Shown here in pieces: positions 32,722-41,721 of a DNA stretch of 53,479 nucleotides. Made by a program: the position numbers and the translations under genes. The notes under the pieces are model-generated. The model was not told the origin of the DNA. It saw nothing but the letters and a program-made list of their open reading frames with translations, and did no database searches. Positions within the stretch are counted from its first letter, which is position 1. Each line of letters begins with the position of its first letter. This DNA is from Mesobacillus boroniphilus JCM 21738 (lineage in GTDB: Bacteria > Bacillota > Bacilli > Bacillales > Cytobacillaceae). Location: positions 1 through 53,479 of the forward strand of contig NZ_BAUW01000017.1 of the NCBI RefSeq assembly GCF_000517385.1. Reading direction: 5' to 3'.

Positions 32722-33600
32722 AACTGAGTCGGGAAAACCTTTTAAGCTATGACCCATCAGATTTTTGCCATAGCTTGGATAAAAAACCTATTGAAATTTA
32801 TATGTTTGTCGACCCGCTCTGTCCGGAATGCTGGGCACTCGAACCAATCATCAAAAAACTCCAAATTGAATACGGCAATTATTTTTCCATTCGCCATGTT
32901 TTAAGCGGCAAACTTGCCACGCTGAACATGAGCAGAAAAAAAACGTTACGAAACGATCGCCGAGCTTTGGGAAAAAACAGCAAACAGAACAGGAATGTCT
33001 TGTGACGGATCACTGTGGTTTGAAAACCCGGTGTCATCCCCGTATTTAGCATCAATTGCAATTAAATCAGCTGAGCTTCAGGGGAGAAAAAAAGGTATCA
33101 GGTTCCTGCGCAAGCTTCAGGAAGTGCTTTTTCTTGAAAAACAGAATGTCTCGAACTTCGAGGTTCTAAAAAACTGTGCGAGGAGTGTCGGTTTAGACGT
33201 AGAGGAATTCGTAACCGATATTCATTCTGAAACAGCGGCAAAAGCATTTCAGTGCGATTTAAAAATAACGAATGAAATGGATGTCCAGGAAATCCCAACA
33301 TTCGTCTTTTTTAACGCCAATGTTGAAGAGGAAGGCATTAAGATTACCGGTCTTTATCCGTATGAGGTATACGTGCAAATCCTGGAAGAAATGCTGCAGG
33401 AAAAGCCAGAAGCGGCCAATCCACCAATTCTCGAACAATTCCTGAAGCAATATAAAATGGTCGCCTCCAAGGAAGTAGCCGTTGTATACGACATGACTGT
33501 TCAACAGGCAGAAAAGGAATTAAAGAAACTAATGCTAAAACAAAAAGTCGAACAAATCCCCGCTAAGTATGGAGTGTTCTGGCGATATGTTGAAGGATGA
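32718..33600 (+). CDS. spxH: SpxH (YjbH), Spx-degradation adaptor, frameshifted
   Basis: About 293 aa over two frames. N-terminal frame: [20 protein letters not shown] with the DsbA-like CPEC motif, then [17 protein letters not shown]. An A8 run at 32936-32943 is one base too long; the next frame reads [40 protein letters not shown] and goes on to the end. C-terminal [20 protein letters not shown] and [20 protein letters not shown] complete the thioredoxin-like fold. It presents Spx to ClpXP. Spx itself is encoded about 7 kb to the right. The homopolymer break points to a sequencing error. Confidence 0.9.
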
Positions 33601-33626
33601 CCGTGCATTTGCGCGGTTTTTTTATT
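33600..33626 (+). terminator. Terminator after spxH
   Basis: ACCGTGC-atTT-GCGCGGT followed by TTTTTTT directly at the spxH stop. Confidence 0.8.
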
Positions 33627-33703
33627 TTGGGTTTTTAGCGATGCTCAACTAGTTCTGGATATTGAAAAAGCACATTGATAGGAAACACGTGCGTCAAAAA
33701 CAA

Positions 33704-33838
33704 GTTGGTCGAAATAATTGGCAAAGTGGTCGAAAAAACTATAAATCCGCCGATATATTCCGGAATGTGGTCGAATAAATTAAAAATCCGCCAATATATT
33801 TAGAAAAGTGGACGAATAAATTAAAAAACCTTTAATAA
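33704..33838. repeat. 41-bp tandem repeat between spxH and pepF
   Basis: GTGGTCGAA/GTGGACGAA units start at 33726, 33767 and 33808, exactly 41 bp apart; each is followed by an AT-rich stretch and AAATCCGCC-ATATATT in the first two. A partial unit precedes (GTTGGTCGAA at 33704). The surrounding 550-bp gap has no gene on the strand shown apart from this array and the terminators. Confidence 0.7.
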
Positions 33839-33896
33839 TTGTCATTCTACTGATCTTTTATCGCTTCTTTTAGTGTTCTTCATCAGCACTGCACAG

Positions 33897-33936
33897 AAAA
33901 AGGCCTTGCAGCTCTCCAACTGCAAGGCCTTTTCTC
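33897..33936. terminator. Isolated strong hairpin terminator
   Basis: AAAAGGCCTTGCAG and CTGCAAGGCCTTTT form a perfect 14-bp stem with T/A tracts at both ends. It lies 270 bp after spxH with no adjacent gene, so it may be a second stop for spxH or end an unseen small RNA. Confidence 0.65.
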
Positions 33937-34151
33937 TATTCTATACGAACAAAGGGGATGGGAGAAATTTTTCACGGTCAAACAAAGGGGTAAATGTTTG
34001 CTTGTGATCAACTTCACGCCATAAATATATCATATTCATGCTCCCTATCACAATAACCTTGTGTGTTATTTCACAATATTGTCAAATCCCATTCATGAAT
34101 GCCTGGACTGAAGCATATAAATGAACTATAAAGCGATCCGGAGTGATTCAA

Positions 34152-34325
34152 TTGGATAAACTAGGTCTTTCCCTTATTGCTCTGTTCATACTCTTTTCAT
34201 TTATCCTTCATATTTTTGGATTAATGCATCTCCTGCCCTTGTATCTAACCTCTCCTATTCTTTTTGTAGCACTATTTATTTTGCTGATATATTTAAATAA
34301 CCGAAAAAAGTTCAAAGGCTTCTAA
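34152..34325 (+). CDS. Small two-helix membrane protein
   Basis: 57 aa, TTG start at 34152 with GGAGTG 6 bases upstream; the GTG at 34143 is part of this ribosome site. Two hydrophobic segments: LSLIALFILFSFILHIFGL, then LTSPILFVALFILLIYLN, with a basic C-terminus (NRKKFKGF). No family recognised. It ends at the bidirectional terminator shared with pepF. Its location between spxH and pepF gives no clear hint of function. Confidence 0.6.
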   Translation: MDKLGLSLIALFILFSFILHIFGLMHLLPLYLTSPILFVALFILLIYLNNRKKFKGF

Positions 34326-34328
34326 ACC

Positions 34329-34360
34329 TAAAAACCGGCCGCAATTCTGCGGCCGGTTTC
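34329..34360. terminator. Bidirectional terminator of the small membrane gene and pepF
   Basis: AAACCGGCCGC and GCGGCCGGTTT surround a short loop with A/T flanks; the two genes converge here. Confidence 0.85.
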
Positions 34361-34366
34361 GTTATT

Positions 34367-36184
34367 TTATGAAAGCAAAGCTTCCATTTCGTTAAGCTTT
34401 TCTTCGAAGACTTTCAATGCATCCTCGATTGGTTTAGAACTTGTCATATCGACGCCTGCTTTTTTCAGTACTTCGATTGGATAATCTGAGCTGCCTGATT
34501 TCAAGAAATCAATATAGCGCTCAACGGCCGGCTGTCCTTCTTCAAGGATTTGTTTGCTCAGCGCTGTTGCCGCACTGAAGCCAGTCGCATACTGGTATAC
34601 ATAATAATTGTAGTAGAAATGCGGGATCCTTGACCATTCGAGACCGATTTCTTCATCAATAATGATGTCTTCTTCACCGAAATACTTTTTGTTGAGCTCA
34701 TAGTAATCTTTTGTCAAAGAATCAGCTGTTAACGCCTCGTTATTCTGTGCCTTTTGGTGAATCATATGTTCAAATTCAGCGAACATAGTCTGTCTGAATA
34801 CTGTTCCCCTGAAGCCTTCGAGGTAATGGTTCAGAAGATACAGTCGCTTCTGCTCATCATCAATTGTCTTTAGCATATAGTCATTCAGCAATGCTTCATT
34901 GCAAGTGGACGCCACTTCTGCAACAAAAATTGAGTAGTTGCCGTAAGGATATGGCTGTGTCTTCCTTGTGTAGTAGCTGTGCACGGAATGGCCGAACTCG
35001 TGAGCCAGTGTAAACAGGTTATTTACATTGTCCTGCCAGTTCATCAGGATATATGGATTCGTGCCATATGCCCCGGAAGAATAAGCACCGCTGCGTTTCC
35101 CTTTGTTCTCATACACATCCACCCAGCGATTTTCGAATCCTTCTTTAAGGATATTGTTATATTCGTCGCCAAGAGGCGCTAAGCCTTTCAGGACAAATTC
35201 CTTAGCTTCACCATAAGTGATTTCCATTTTCACATCCTTAACAAGCGGTGTGTAAAGATCATACATATGAAGCTTATCCAGACCCAATAACTTTCTGCGA
35301 AGTTTGACATATCTGTGCAGCAGGTGCAGGTTGTCATTTACCGTATTCACAAGGTTTTCATAGACACTCTCAGGAATATTGTTCGCTGCAAGCGCGGCAT
35401 GCCTAGCAGAGTCATATTTGCGAATCCTTGCATTGAAATTGTCCTTTTTGATATTTCCGCTCAATGTGCTGGAAAAGGTATTTTTAAAGCTGCCATATGT
35501 TTTGTACACAGCTTTGAAAGCATCTTCACGAACCCTGCGATCTTCGCTTTCGAGGAAACGGATATAGCGGCCATGCGTGATTTCCACTTCTTCTCCGTTC
35601 TCGTCCTTAATTGAAGGAAACTCCAAATCCGCATTGTTCAGCATTCCAAATGTATTCGAAGGTGAGCTCATTACCTCTGAAGCTTGAGCGAGTAGCGCTT
35701 CCTCTTCAGCGGATAGCACATGCGGACGCTGAAGGTTGATTTCCTCCAATGCATGCTCATAAAGCTTCAATTCTTCTTTTTCGTTCAAGAAGCCTTTGAT
35801 TTTCTCTTCATCAACAGCCAGGATTTCAGGCACGATAAAGGCAAGTGCGCTTGCTGCTTGAGAATACAGATTCTTGATGCGGTCATCAAGCCCCTGGTAA
35901 AAGGAATTCGTAGTATCCTGGTCATAGCGCATGTGCGCGTATGTATATAGTCGGCCTAGACGCTCAAGCAATTTATCCTGCAACTGAAGTGCACTATATA
36001 GCTGTTCAGCACTTTCTCCAAGCTTGCCCTGATACTCCTGCACAGAAGGAATCAATCCTTTAACTTCATTGAACTCTTTTTCCCATTGTTCATCAACCGC
36101 AAAAATATCCTCAAGTCTCCACGTATTCTCTGCGGAAACCTCGTCCCTTGCTGGTAATTTTTTTACTGCAGATTCGTTTGTCAT
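34367..36184 (-). CDS. pepF: Oligoendopeptidase F
   Basis: 605 aa. Start at MTNESAVKKL (36184) with AAGGAGG 6 bases upstream. M3 metallopeptidase: helical N-terminal domain with ENTWRLEDIF, then TLAHEFGHSVHSYY containing the zinc-binding HExxH, a downstream Glu in FVAEVASTCNEALLNDYML, and EIGLEWSRIPHFYYNYYVYQ near the C-terminus. It cuts peptides of about 7-17 residues in the cytosol; in B. subtilis PepF (YjbG) can degrade signalling peptides and affect sporulation. It is close to the opp importer and coiA/mecA, which also relate to peptide use and competence. Confidence 0.95.
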   Translation of the reverse strand: MTNESAVKKLPARDEVSAENTWRLEDIFAVDEQWEKEFNEVKGLIPSVQEYQGKLGESAEQLYSALQLQDKLLERLGRLYTYAHMRYDQDTTNSFYQGLDDRIKNLYSQAASALAFIVPEILAVDEEKIKGFLNEKEELKLYEHALEEINLQRPHVLSAEEEALLAQASEVMSSPSNTFGMLNNADLEFPSIKDENGEEVEITHGRYIRFLESEDRRVREDAFKAVYKTYGSFKNTFSSTLSGNIKKDNFNARIRKYDSARHAALAANNIPESVYENLVNTVNDNLHLLHRYVKLRRKLLGLDKLHMYDLYTPLVKDVKMEITYGEAKEFVLKGLAPLGDEYNNILKEGFENRWVDVYENKGKRSGAYSSGAYGTNPYILMNWQDNVNNLFTLAHEFGHSVHSYYTRKTQPYPYGNYSIFVAEVASTCNEALLNDYMLKTIDDEQKRLYLLNHYLEGFRGTVFRQTMFAEFEHMIHQKAQNNEALTADSLTKDYYELNKKYFGEEDIIIDEEIGLEWSRIPHFYYNYYVYQYATGFSAATALSKQILEEGQPAVERYIDFLKSGSSDYPIEVLKKAGVDMTSSKPIEDALKVFEEKLNEMEALLS

Positions 36185-36346
36185 ATAGATCCTCCTTACG
36201 ACATTTCGGAATTCGAAAAACTTTTCTAGTAACATATATTCGATAATGGTTTCTTATTTCCTTCTATAAAATTCAATAAGGAAAAAGTTTTTCTTTTTCA
36301 AAAGTTTGCATTCTAACTACCCTATTTTACGCAGTTATATCACATT

Positions 36347-37555
36347 TCATGTTATTGGGAATATTGATTGTGTAATTTCATTTCGGTACTTGGTGAAAAA
36401 GTTGGCTTCTGCATTGATTTGTTCGTCAATTGAACTTTGTATAATAATTTCTCGGAGTACTCTCACTTTACCTGAATTGATTCTTTCTAAGTATGAAACC
36501 TTTGTTAAAAGTAATACATATTCAGCAAGAGCGTACCAATGATCTCTTTGCCTAGCAACAGGCAGAGTTCGAAGTTTGATTTCTTTCCTGCTTACTCGCC
36601 TGTCAAAGGCTTCCCGGATTTTCGCATAAAATATTATTTCCCCCTTTTTATAATGCCGGAATACATCGAGATATAAGAATGTCTGCCATATGAGTGAAGG
36701 TGTTTCAATATAGGGGCTCGAGCGGACAGGAAGGCCGATTTCGGATGGTAGGGTGAGAAGGGTTAGGTTAGTGCGGTAGAGTTCTTTCAAAAATTGATTT
36801 TGCCATGCTCCTGGGGAAGTTAAGTAGCGTGATTTCAGTTTTTGATTTTCAGCTTGCCAAGTCTTCAATATGGGGAATGGCTTTTCGGTTGGGCTCAATA
36901 GCTCCTCTACTGAACACTGATTAAGTGAGTTTACTATAAGATTCGTGATTGTCTTTTTGGAAGTGATTGGAATGGCTCCATTCAGATTGATGAATTGCCC
37001 TGAAATCGGACAAAATGCCGGGATATTCCAGGAATGCCTTGTCTGCCTAATGAAGAGATAGAGGAAGTTATTGATTGATACAACATTATTTTTCTTGCGC
37101 TTGATCAATGTCTCTGCAGCAACCCAAATTGGAATTACACCATAATGCAAATAAGTTTGGGTCCTTTTTTCAAAGATCTCTTCAGGTATAACTGAACATT
37201 GGAATTCAACCGCATATTTTTGGTTTTGAAACTCGAAAGCAATATCCGGTTTCTGCTTCATTTGTTGGTCAAAATGCTCAAGTTCAGCATCGATTCCTTG
37301 CTTTTTCAACCAATTGAAGAGTTGAAGCTTTCCAGAAAGATGATATTCAGATTCACGATCATACTCATATTGGCAGCTGCCTCCCGCCAAATGAGCAAAG
37401 TGCCAAATCTTCTTGCTCCCCAGTTTCATAACTACCTCTTGACTACATTCCGGACAGTGGAACTTTTCCTTCGACCTGATTCCTATTAAATCACTTTTTC
37501 CCCACTTTTCTCCCAGAGATAACCTTTTTCCATCGCTTGTATTCGCAACTAGCAA
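36347..37555 (-). CDS. coiA: Competence protein CoiA
   Basis: 402 aa from a TTG at 37555 (AAGGAGG 10 bases upstream); an ATG 7 codons earlier contains that ribosome site. N-terminus ANTSDGKRLSLGEKW, then a zinc-ribbon-like FHCPECSQEVVMKLGSKKIW, HFAHL, and the nuclease-like core EYHLSGKLQLFNWLKKQGID, KPDIAFEFQNQKYAVEFQCS (PD-(D/E)XK-type). CoiA processes incoming single-stranded DNA together with RecA in transformation. It is located between pepF and cls, as yjbF in B. subtilis. Confidence 0.9.
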   Translation of the reverse strand: MLVANTSDGKRLSLGEKWGKSDLIGIRSKEKFHCPECSQEVVMKLGSKKIWHFAHLAGGSCQYEYDRESEYHLSGKLQLFNWLKKQGIDAELEHFDQQMKQKPDIAFEFQNQKYAVEFQCSVIPEEIFEKRTQTYLHYGVIPIWVAAETLIKRKKNNVVSINNFLYLFIRQTRHSWNIPAFCPISGQFINLNGAIPITSKKTITNLIVNSLNQCSVEELLSPTEKPFPILKTWQAENQKLKSRYLTSPGAWQNQFLKELYRTNLTLLTLPSEIGLPVRSSPYIETPSLIWQTFLYLDVFRHYKKGEIIFYAKIREAFDRRVSRKEIKLRTLPVARQRDHWYALAEYVLLLTKVSYLERINSGKVRVLREIIIQSSIDEQINAEANFFTKYRNEITQSIFPIT

Positions 37556-37616
37556 ATTTAATGCGCCTCCTTTCATCCTGAAATATTCGAGTACAGCGTG
37601 TTAATACCTTCTTTTG

Positions 37617-37640
37617 AGAAAAACGTTTTAAAAACGTTCA
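37617..37640. promoter_or_regulatory. Palindrome upstream of coiA
   Basis: AAAAACGTTTTAAAAACGTT contains the inverted repeat AACGTTTT/AAAACGTT, about 65 bp upstream of the coiA start. It resembles an operator; a ComK box (AAAA-N5-TTTT twice) is only partly matched. Assignment uncertain. Confidence 0.35.
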
Positions 37641-37649
37641 CACATATAA

Positions 37650-37842
37650 TAAGAAAAGCGCAAGCGCCTTGTTCAACCCCGACAAGCGTTGGAGGGCCTG
37701 ACAGTGAAGTCGTTCTTTGACTTCATTGGCAGGACCGAAACGTCTCGAGGAGTTAGGAGCCGCAGCTAGACAAGCGACTCGAAGGGCTAGGCGCTGGAGC
37801 TAGACACTAATCTAATTAAAAAGTTTTATGCTTTCTTATAAG
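37650..37842 (+). repeat. Dispersed structured repeat, copy R3
   Basis: Longest copy: AGAAAAGCGCAAGCGCCTTG, a shared insert (GAAGTCGTTCTTTGACTTC, also in R1), and two successive 3' halves (CGTCTCGAGGAGTTAGGAGC, then CGACTCGAAGGGCTAGGCGC) followed by TGGAGCTAGACACTAATCTA and the tail AAAAGTTTTATGCTTTCTTA also seen in R4/R5. The doubled 3' half suggests recombination between copies. Confidence 0.85.
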
Positions 37843-37844
37843 AT

Positions 37845-37869
37845 AAAAAACCCGGATTTGCATCCGGGC
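37845..37869 (-). terminator. Terminator of cls
   Basis: Minus strand CCCGGAT-gca-AATCCGGG then TTTTTTATC. The stem overlaps the cls region just past its stop. Confidence 0.8.
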
Positions 37870-37871
37870 AT

Positions 37872-39382
37872 CTAAAGCATCGGCGACAACAATCTCGACG
37901 TGGATTCGAGAAGTCTGTAGCCAATGTGGCGTTTACTGAAATTATCCAAGACAATTTCTGTTGAGTCGAGTACATCGTTCTCATATTCTTTAACAAGTTT
38001 CGCAGTGCTGCTAGTTTTATAAAGGAAAGCGTTGACTTCGAAATTCAAGTGAAAACTTCTCATATCCATATTGGATGTACCGATGGAAGCAAGCTCACCA
38101 TCGACGATGACGATTTTGCTGTGCATGAAACCCTTTTCGTATTCATAAATCTTTGCACCCGCTTCGAGCAGTTCAGGAAAATACGACCTCGAGGCGTAGA
38201 ACACGATTTTTTTATCTGGCCGCTTTGGCACAAGGAGCCTGACATCAAGGCCACTTAGTGACGCAACTTTTATTGCGCTGAAAATGTCTTCATCAGGGAT
38301 GAAGTAAGGTGATGCAATCCAAACTGATTTGTCAGCTGAGGAAATCATCGAAAAAAAGATATTCTTGATGACACTCCATTCATTGTCAGGTCCTCCGGCA
38401 ATCATTTGGACCCCACCATGGGTGTTAGCCTGCAGTGCTGGCGAGAGATAATCCGACGTCAGAAAGCTTTTATTCGTCATGTAATACCAATCTTGCAGAA
38501 AGATCAGCTGCAGGCTGCGAACAGCTTCTCCTTTAGCCATTAGATGAGTGTCACGCCAGAAACCGAATCCTTTGTCCCTGCCTAGGTATTCATCACCGAT
38601 ATTCAAGCCTCCAACAAAGCCAACCGTCCCATCAATAACAATGATTTTCCTGTGATTCCTGAAATTGAATTTACTGTTCAGGAAGGGCAGGCGAACGGGA
38701 CCAAACTCAACTACTTCTACCCCTGCTTCACTCAAGTCAGCAATATACTTTTTCGAAAGCTTCCAGGAACCAACGGAATCAAATAGGAACCTGACCTTTA
38801 CGCCTTTTCTTGCTTTGCTGATCAAAACTTCCTTAATTTCCTCACCAATTTTATCGTGTCGGACAATGTAATATTCCATATGAATATGGTGGGCAGCTTT
38901 TTTTAGCTCCTCAAGAATATGGCTAAATGTCTCATCACCATTTGTCAGCACCTTTGTGGAGGTAGCAAAGGAGATAGGACTGTTCCCGAGCTTCTGGGCA
39001 AGCGTAAACAAGCGCCGATGGTCCTCTTCCATTTCAAGCATCCTCGCCTTGTTGACCTTTTCCGAGTCTCCTTCAATTTTAGAAAAAGCTTTTTATCGAG
39101 AAAGTATTTACGCCGGAACATCTTTTCCTTCCGTTTATTCCTGCCGAATAAAAGATAAAAAATAAAACCTACAACCGGGAAGCCGCCAAGTACGACAATC
39201 CAGGTGAGTGTCTGTGCTGGATGACGATTCTCAAGGAATATCACAAAGCTGATGAAGATGACTGTAAGTGACATAAATATACTGATATACCCAAGATAAA
39301 CTGCATCAAGTTTTTCATAAAACAAATAATATATGCCGGCCAGAATTAATAAAAAAGTTAAGATGCGAACTGTGTTCTTCAT
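37872..39382 (-). CDS. cls: Cardiolipin synthase, frameshifted
   Basis: About 503 aa over two frames. Start ATG at 39382. Two N-terminal membrane helices (TVRILTFLLILAGIYYLFY; SIFMSLTVIFISFVIFLEN) are followed by a PLDNc-like segment LTWIVVLGGFPVVGFIFYLL. The frame slips at the T run 39090-39094 (one A missing on the coding strand); the second frame reads FSKIEGDSEKVNKARMLEME and then carries both HKD motifs: NHRKIIVIDGTVGFVGGLNI and MHSKIVIVDGELASIGTSNM. It condenses two phosphatidylglycerols into cardiolipin at the membrane. Dispersed repeats flank the cls-mecA segment. Confidence 0.9.
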
Positions 39383-39490
39383 TCTTACCACCTGTTTTCT
39401 TTCTCTGAATTATTCCTGCAACCAGAATCAGGAACTTTAGATATATATACGTTTCTATTAAGTGAAGAGATTCATACAAATTATATCAAA

Positions 39491-39620
39491 AAAACGCCTC
39501 GACCTGCTCAAAGCTAACGCTTCTCGCAAGATACTGGAGGAAGCACTCTCAGTGATGAAAACTGGCTAGGCGCTGGAGCTAGACACTAATCTAAATGTGA
39601 AAAGTTTTACTTATAATAAA
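39491..39620 (+). repeat. Dispersed structured repeat, copy R4
   Basis: A diverged 5' part (CGCCTCGACCTGCTCAAAGC) and the conserved 3' part GGCTAGGCGCTGGAGCTAGA with CACTAATCTAA and the tail AAAAGTTTTACTTATAA. It lies downstream of mecA, in opposite orientation to R5 upstream of mecA. Confidence 0.75.
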
Positions 39621-39647
39621 AAAAACCGATTTCATCTCTGAAATCGG
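39617..39647 (-). terminator. Terminator of mecA
   Basis: Minus strand CCGATTTC-agagat-GAAATCGG followed by eight T residues. Confidence 0.85.
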
Positions 39648-39654
39648 CCGGCAA

Positions 39655-40326
39655 TCATGAAAAATGCTTTCTTATCACACTAAACACGTCATCTTCGATA
39701 ATCTTATTACCGTATTCATCGAGACGGTGAATCGTAACTGTCGACTCCTGCCCGTACTCTAGAAGAACGCTTAGTATATTGTCAATTTCTTCTTCATCCT
39801 CAAAATCCTGCTCAGGAAACTCAATGTATAAATAATACTTGTCATCATAACTGTACAAGCTTGTTTTGACTTTGTCTATTCCCGGCCGTTTTGAGAGTGA
39901 GATGACGTCTTCAAAATCCTTGAAGTACAGCAGAAATTCTAAATCATCTTCGAAGGCAGGGTCAGCATCATCGATTCCCTTTGGATTGAATTGGTGGTCA
40001 AGCAACTCCTCAATCCGTTCATCGACTGGCAGCTCTTTCAGTTTATCGTTTGGAAGCGGCAGTTCAAATTTGGGACTCTCCTTCGATAGCTGTGCCTTTG
40101 TCACTAAAACCTCCAGACCTTTTTCAAGGGCCTGAACCTGAATCCATAAAGGACCTTCAACTGCAAACTCTTCCTCGGCGTGGACTTCATCCATCATCTC
40201 CCAGAAGAGCTCTTCGCTGCGGTCACGGTTATACCAGATTTCCTCACGGTCAAATCCGCGCTCCTCTATGTCCATATATGAAATATAGAACTTAACCGTA
40301 TTCTCATTAATACGTTCGATTTCCAT
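39655..40326 (-). CDS. mecA: Adaptor protein MecA
   Basis: 223 aa. Start at MEIERINENTVKFYISYMDI (40326) with GGAAGGGAG upstream; the open frame continues upstream without support. N-terminal domain: GFDREEIWYNRDRSEELFWE, MMDEVHAEEEF; an acidic linker; and the C-terminal ClpC-binding domain with YFKDFEDVISLSKRP, SLYSYDDKYYLYIEFPEQDF and LLEYGQESTVTIHRLDEYGN. MecA delivers ComK and other substrates to ClpCP, and also binds Spx. It is flanked by two oppositely oriented dispersed repeats (R4, R5). Confidence 0.95.
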   Translation of the reverse strand: MEIERINENTVKFYISYMDIEERGFDREEIWYNRDRSEELFWEMMDEVHAEEEFAVEGPLWIQVQALEKGLEVLVTKAQLSKESPKFELPLPNDKLKELPVDERIEELLDHQFNPKGIDDADPAFEDDLEFLLYFKDFEDVISLSKRPGIDKVKTSLYSYDDKYYLYIEFPEQDFEDEEEIDNILSVLLEYGQESTVTIHRLDEYGNKIIEDDVFSVIRKHFS

Positions 40327-40398
40327 TCGCTTTCTCTCCCTTCCAGGCAAAGATTTGAAGGGACTAAATACCCCCAAAAAAGCAGTTGGTCTTTATCA

Positions 40399-40505
40399 TT
40401 TTATAAGAAAGTATAAAACTTTTTACTTAGATTAGTGTCTAGCTCCAGCGCCTAGCCCCTCGAGTCGCTTGCCGTGGCTGATCAAGACGCTTGCGCTTTT
40501 CTTAT
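40399..40505 (-). repeat. Dispersed structured repeat, copy R5
   Basis: Minus orientation: AAGCGCAAGCGTCTTGATCA, GCGACTCGAGGGGCTAGGCG, CTGGAGCTAGACACTAATCT, then AAAAAGTTTTATACTTTCTT. Close to the mecA start, about 75 bp upstream, so it lies in or beside the mecA promoter region. Confidence 0.8.
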
Positions 40506-40850
40506 TTACACTTAATAAATAAGCCTAAATCACTTTGATTTACAAAGGGGCTGTATTGAAAGAAATAAACGATCTTGTACTTTTATTTTATGTTATATTA
40601 AGCCAATTTGGAAACAAAATATACACCCATTTTTTTATATAAATATGAATGATTTTGTCAGGAACTACTTACTGTTGATTGAACAGCTGCAAATTCGCGA
40701 ATACGCTGACAGTATCGCAGTCGATCCTTATGCTGCAATCAGTCTTTAACATACTATAAATTTTAAAGTATTCTTTATATTTTAGCAAATAAGCACTTAT
40801 ATTACAATTTATCTGCATGCAAGTGCACTTTTGGATATGTTCTTTCGCAG
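40506..40850. other. AT-rich gap between mecA and spx
   Basis: No established gene is recognised. A 34-codon open frame (40645-40749, plus) with a plausible amino-acid composition but no ribosome site is discussed as a finding. The remainder is AT-rich. Confidence 0.4.
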
Positions 40851-40856
40851 AAAATA

Positions 40857-40877
40857 AAAAGCCCCCAAAAGGGAGCA
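40857..40877 (-). terminator. Terminator of spx
   Basis: Minus strand GCTCCC-tttt-GGGGGC followed by TTTTTATTTT, 15 bp after the spx stop. Confidence 0.85.
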
Positions 40878-40891
40878 AAGTTTTGTTATGT

Positions 40892-41287
40892 TTAATTGAC
40901 TAAACGCTGAGCCTCGCGCAACTGGAAAGTACGTACTTTACGCGGCAGGAATCGTCTGATTTCGTCTTCATTATATCCAACCTGCAAGCGTTTTTCATCA
41001 ATGATGATCGGACGGCGAAGCAAGCCAGGGTTTTCTTTGATAACCTCGAACAGTTCTTGTAGAGGCATGGTTTCCAAATTCACATCAAGTTTTTGGAAAG
41101 TTTTCGAGCGGGTAGAGATAATCTCATCCGTTCCATCTTCGGTCATTCGTAGAATTTCCTTTATTTCCTCAATAGATAACGGCTCTGAGAATATGTTTCT
41201 TTCAGAATATGGAATCTCATGTTCTTCAAGCCATGACTTTGCCTTTCTGCAAGAGGTACAACTTGGTGAAGTGTATAAAGTGACCAT
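40892..41287 (-). CDS. spx: Transcription regulator Spx
   Basis: 131 aa, exactly the B. subtilis length. ArsC-like fold with the redox switch at Cys10 and Cys13 in [16 protein letters not shown], then [40 protein letters not shown] with the conserved Arg of RRPI, and FLPRKVR at the C-terminus. Spx binds the RNA polymerase alpha subunit and redirects transcription in disulphide stress. It is degraded by ClpXP with SpxH, whose gene is in this window. It follows the GNAT gene, as yjbC-spx in B. subtilis. Confidence 0.97.
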   Translation of the reverse strand: MVTLYTSPSCTSCRKAKSWLEEHEIPYSERNIFSEPLSIEEIKEILRMTEDGTDEIISTRSKTFQKLDVNLETMPLQELFEVIKENPGLLRRPIIIDEKRLQVGYNEDEIRRFLPRKVRTFQLREAQRLVN

Positions 41288-41679
41288 TGGTAATTCACAC
41301 TCCCTTAGATTTACTTATATATTATTTGCTATAAATGAACTGTCATTTCTTTAATAATAATAAGTTTAATTTTATAATTTATATTGTTTATTATACACTA
41401 TGGTTTTAATAAAAGGTATCCCTTTTATTAATTTATTCCGGGTATTTATGTAAGGATATTTTTGCCCTTCTCTATATATAACGAACGAAAATGAAAAAAG
41501 TTTCAATAAAATTTATTTTTCCATCACCCTCTGATCTAATTCTATATAAATATTCGTACAATTCGACTTGTTTGTGTCCGTTAGACTTTCATTTTCATAA
41601 TTAAATTATATTTACCCGATTGCAAAAGACTTAAACCCTTTTATTTTAAAAATGATATTCTCATTTAATTTAGGCAAAA
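41288..41679. other. AT-rich region upstream of spx
   Basis: About 390 bp with no coding sequence that I can support. In B. subtilis spx is read from several promoters in and before yjbC; here the yjbC-like gene ends at a terminator (41680-41715), so spx promoters are expected in this stretch. I could not assign them with confidence by eye. Confidence 0.45.
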
Positions 41680-41715
41680 TGAAAACGCAACCATGTTAGA
41701 AACACTGGTTGCGCT
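41680..41715 (-). terminator. Terminator of the yjbC-like gene
   Basis: Minus strand CGCAACCA-loop-TGGTTGCG then TTTTCATTTT. It separates this gene from spx. Confidence 0.75.
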
Positions 41716-41721
41716 CTGGAC

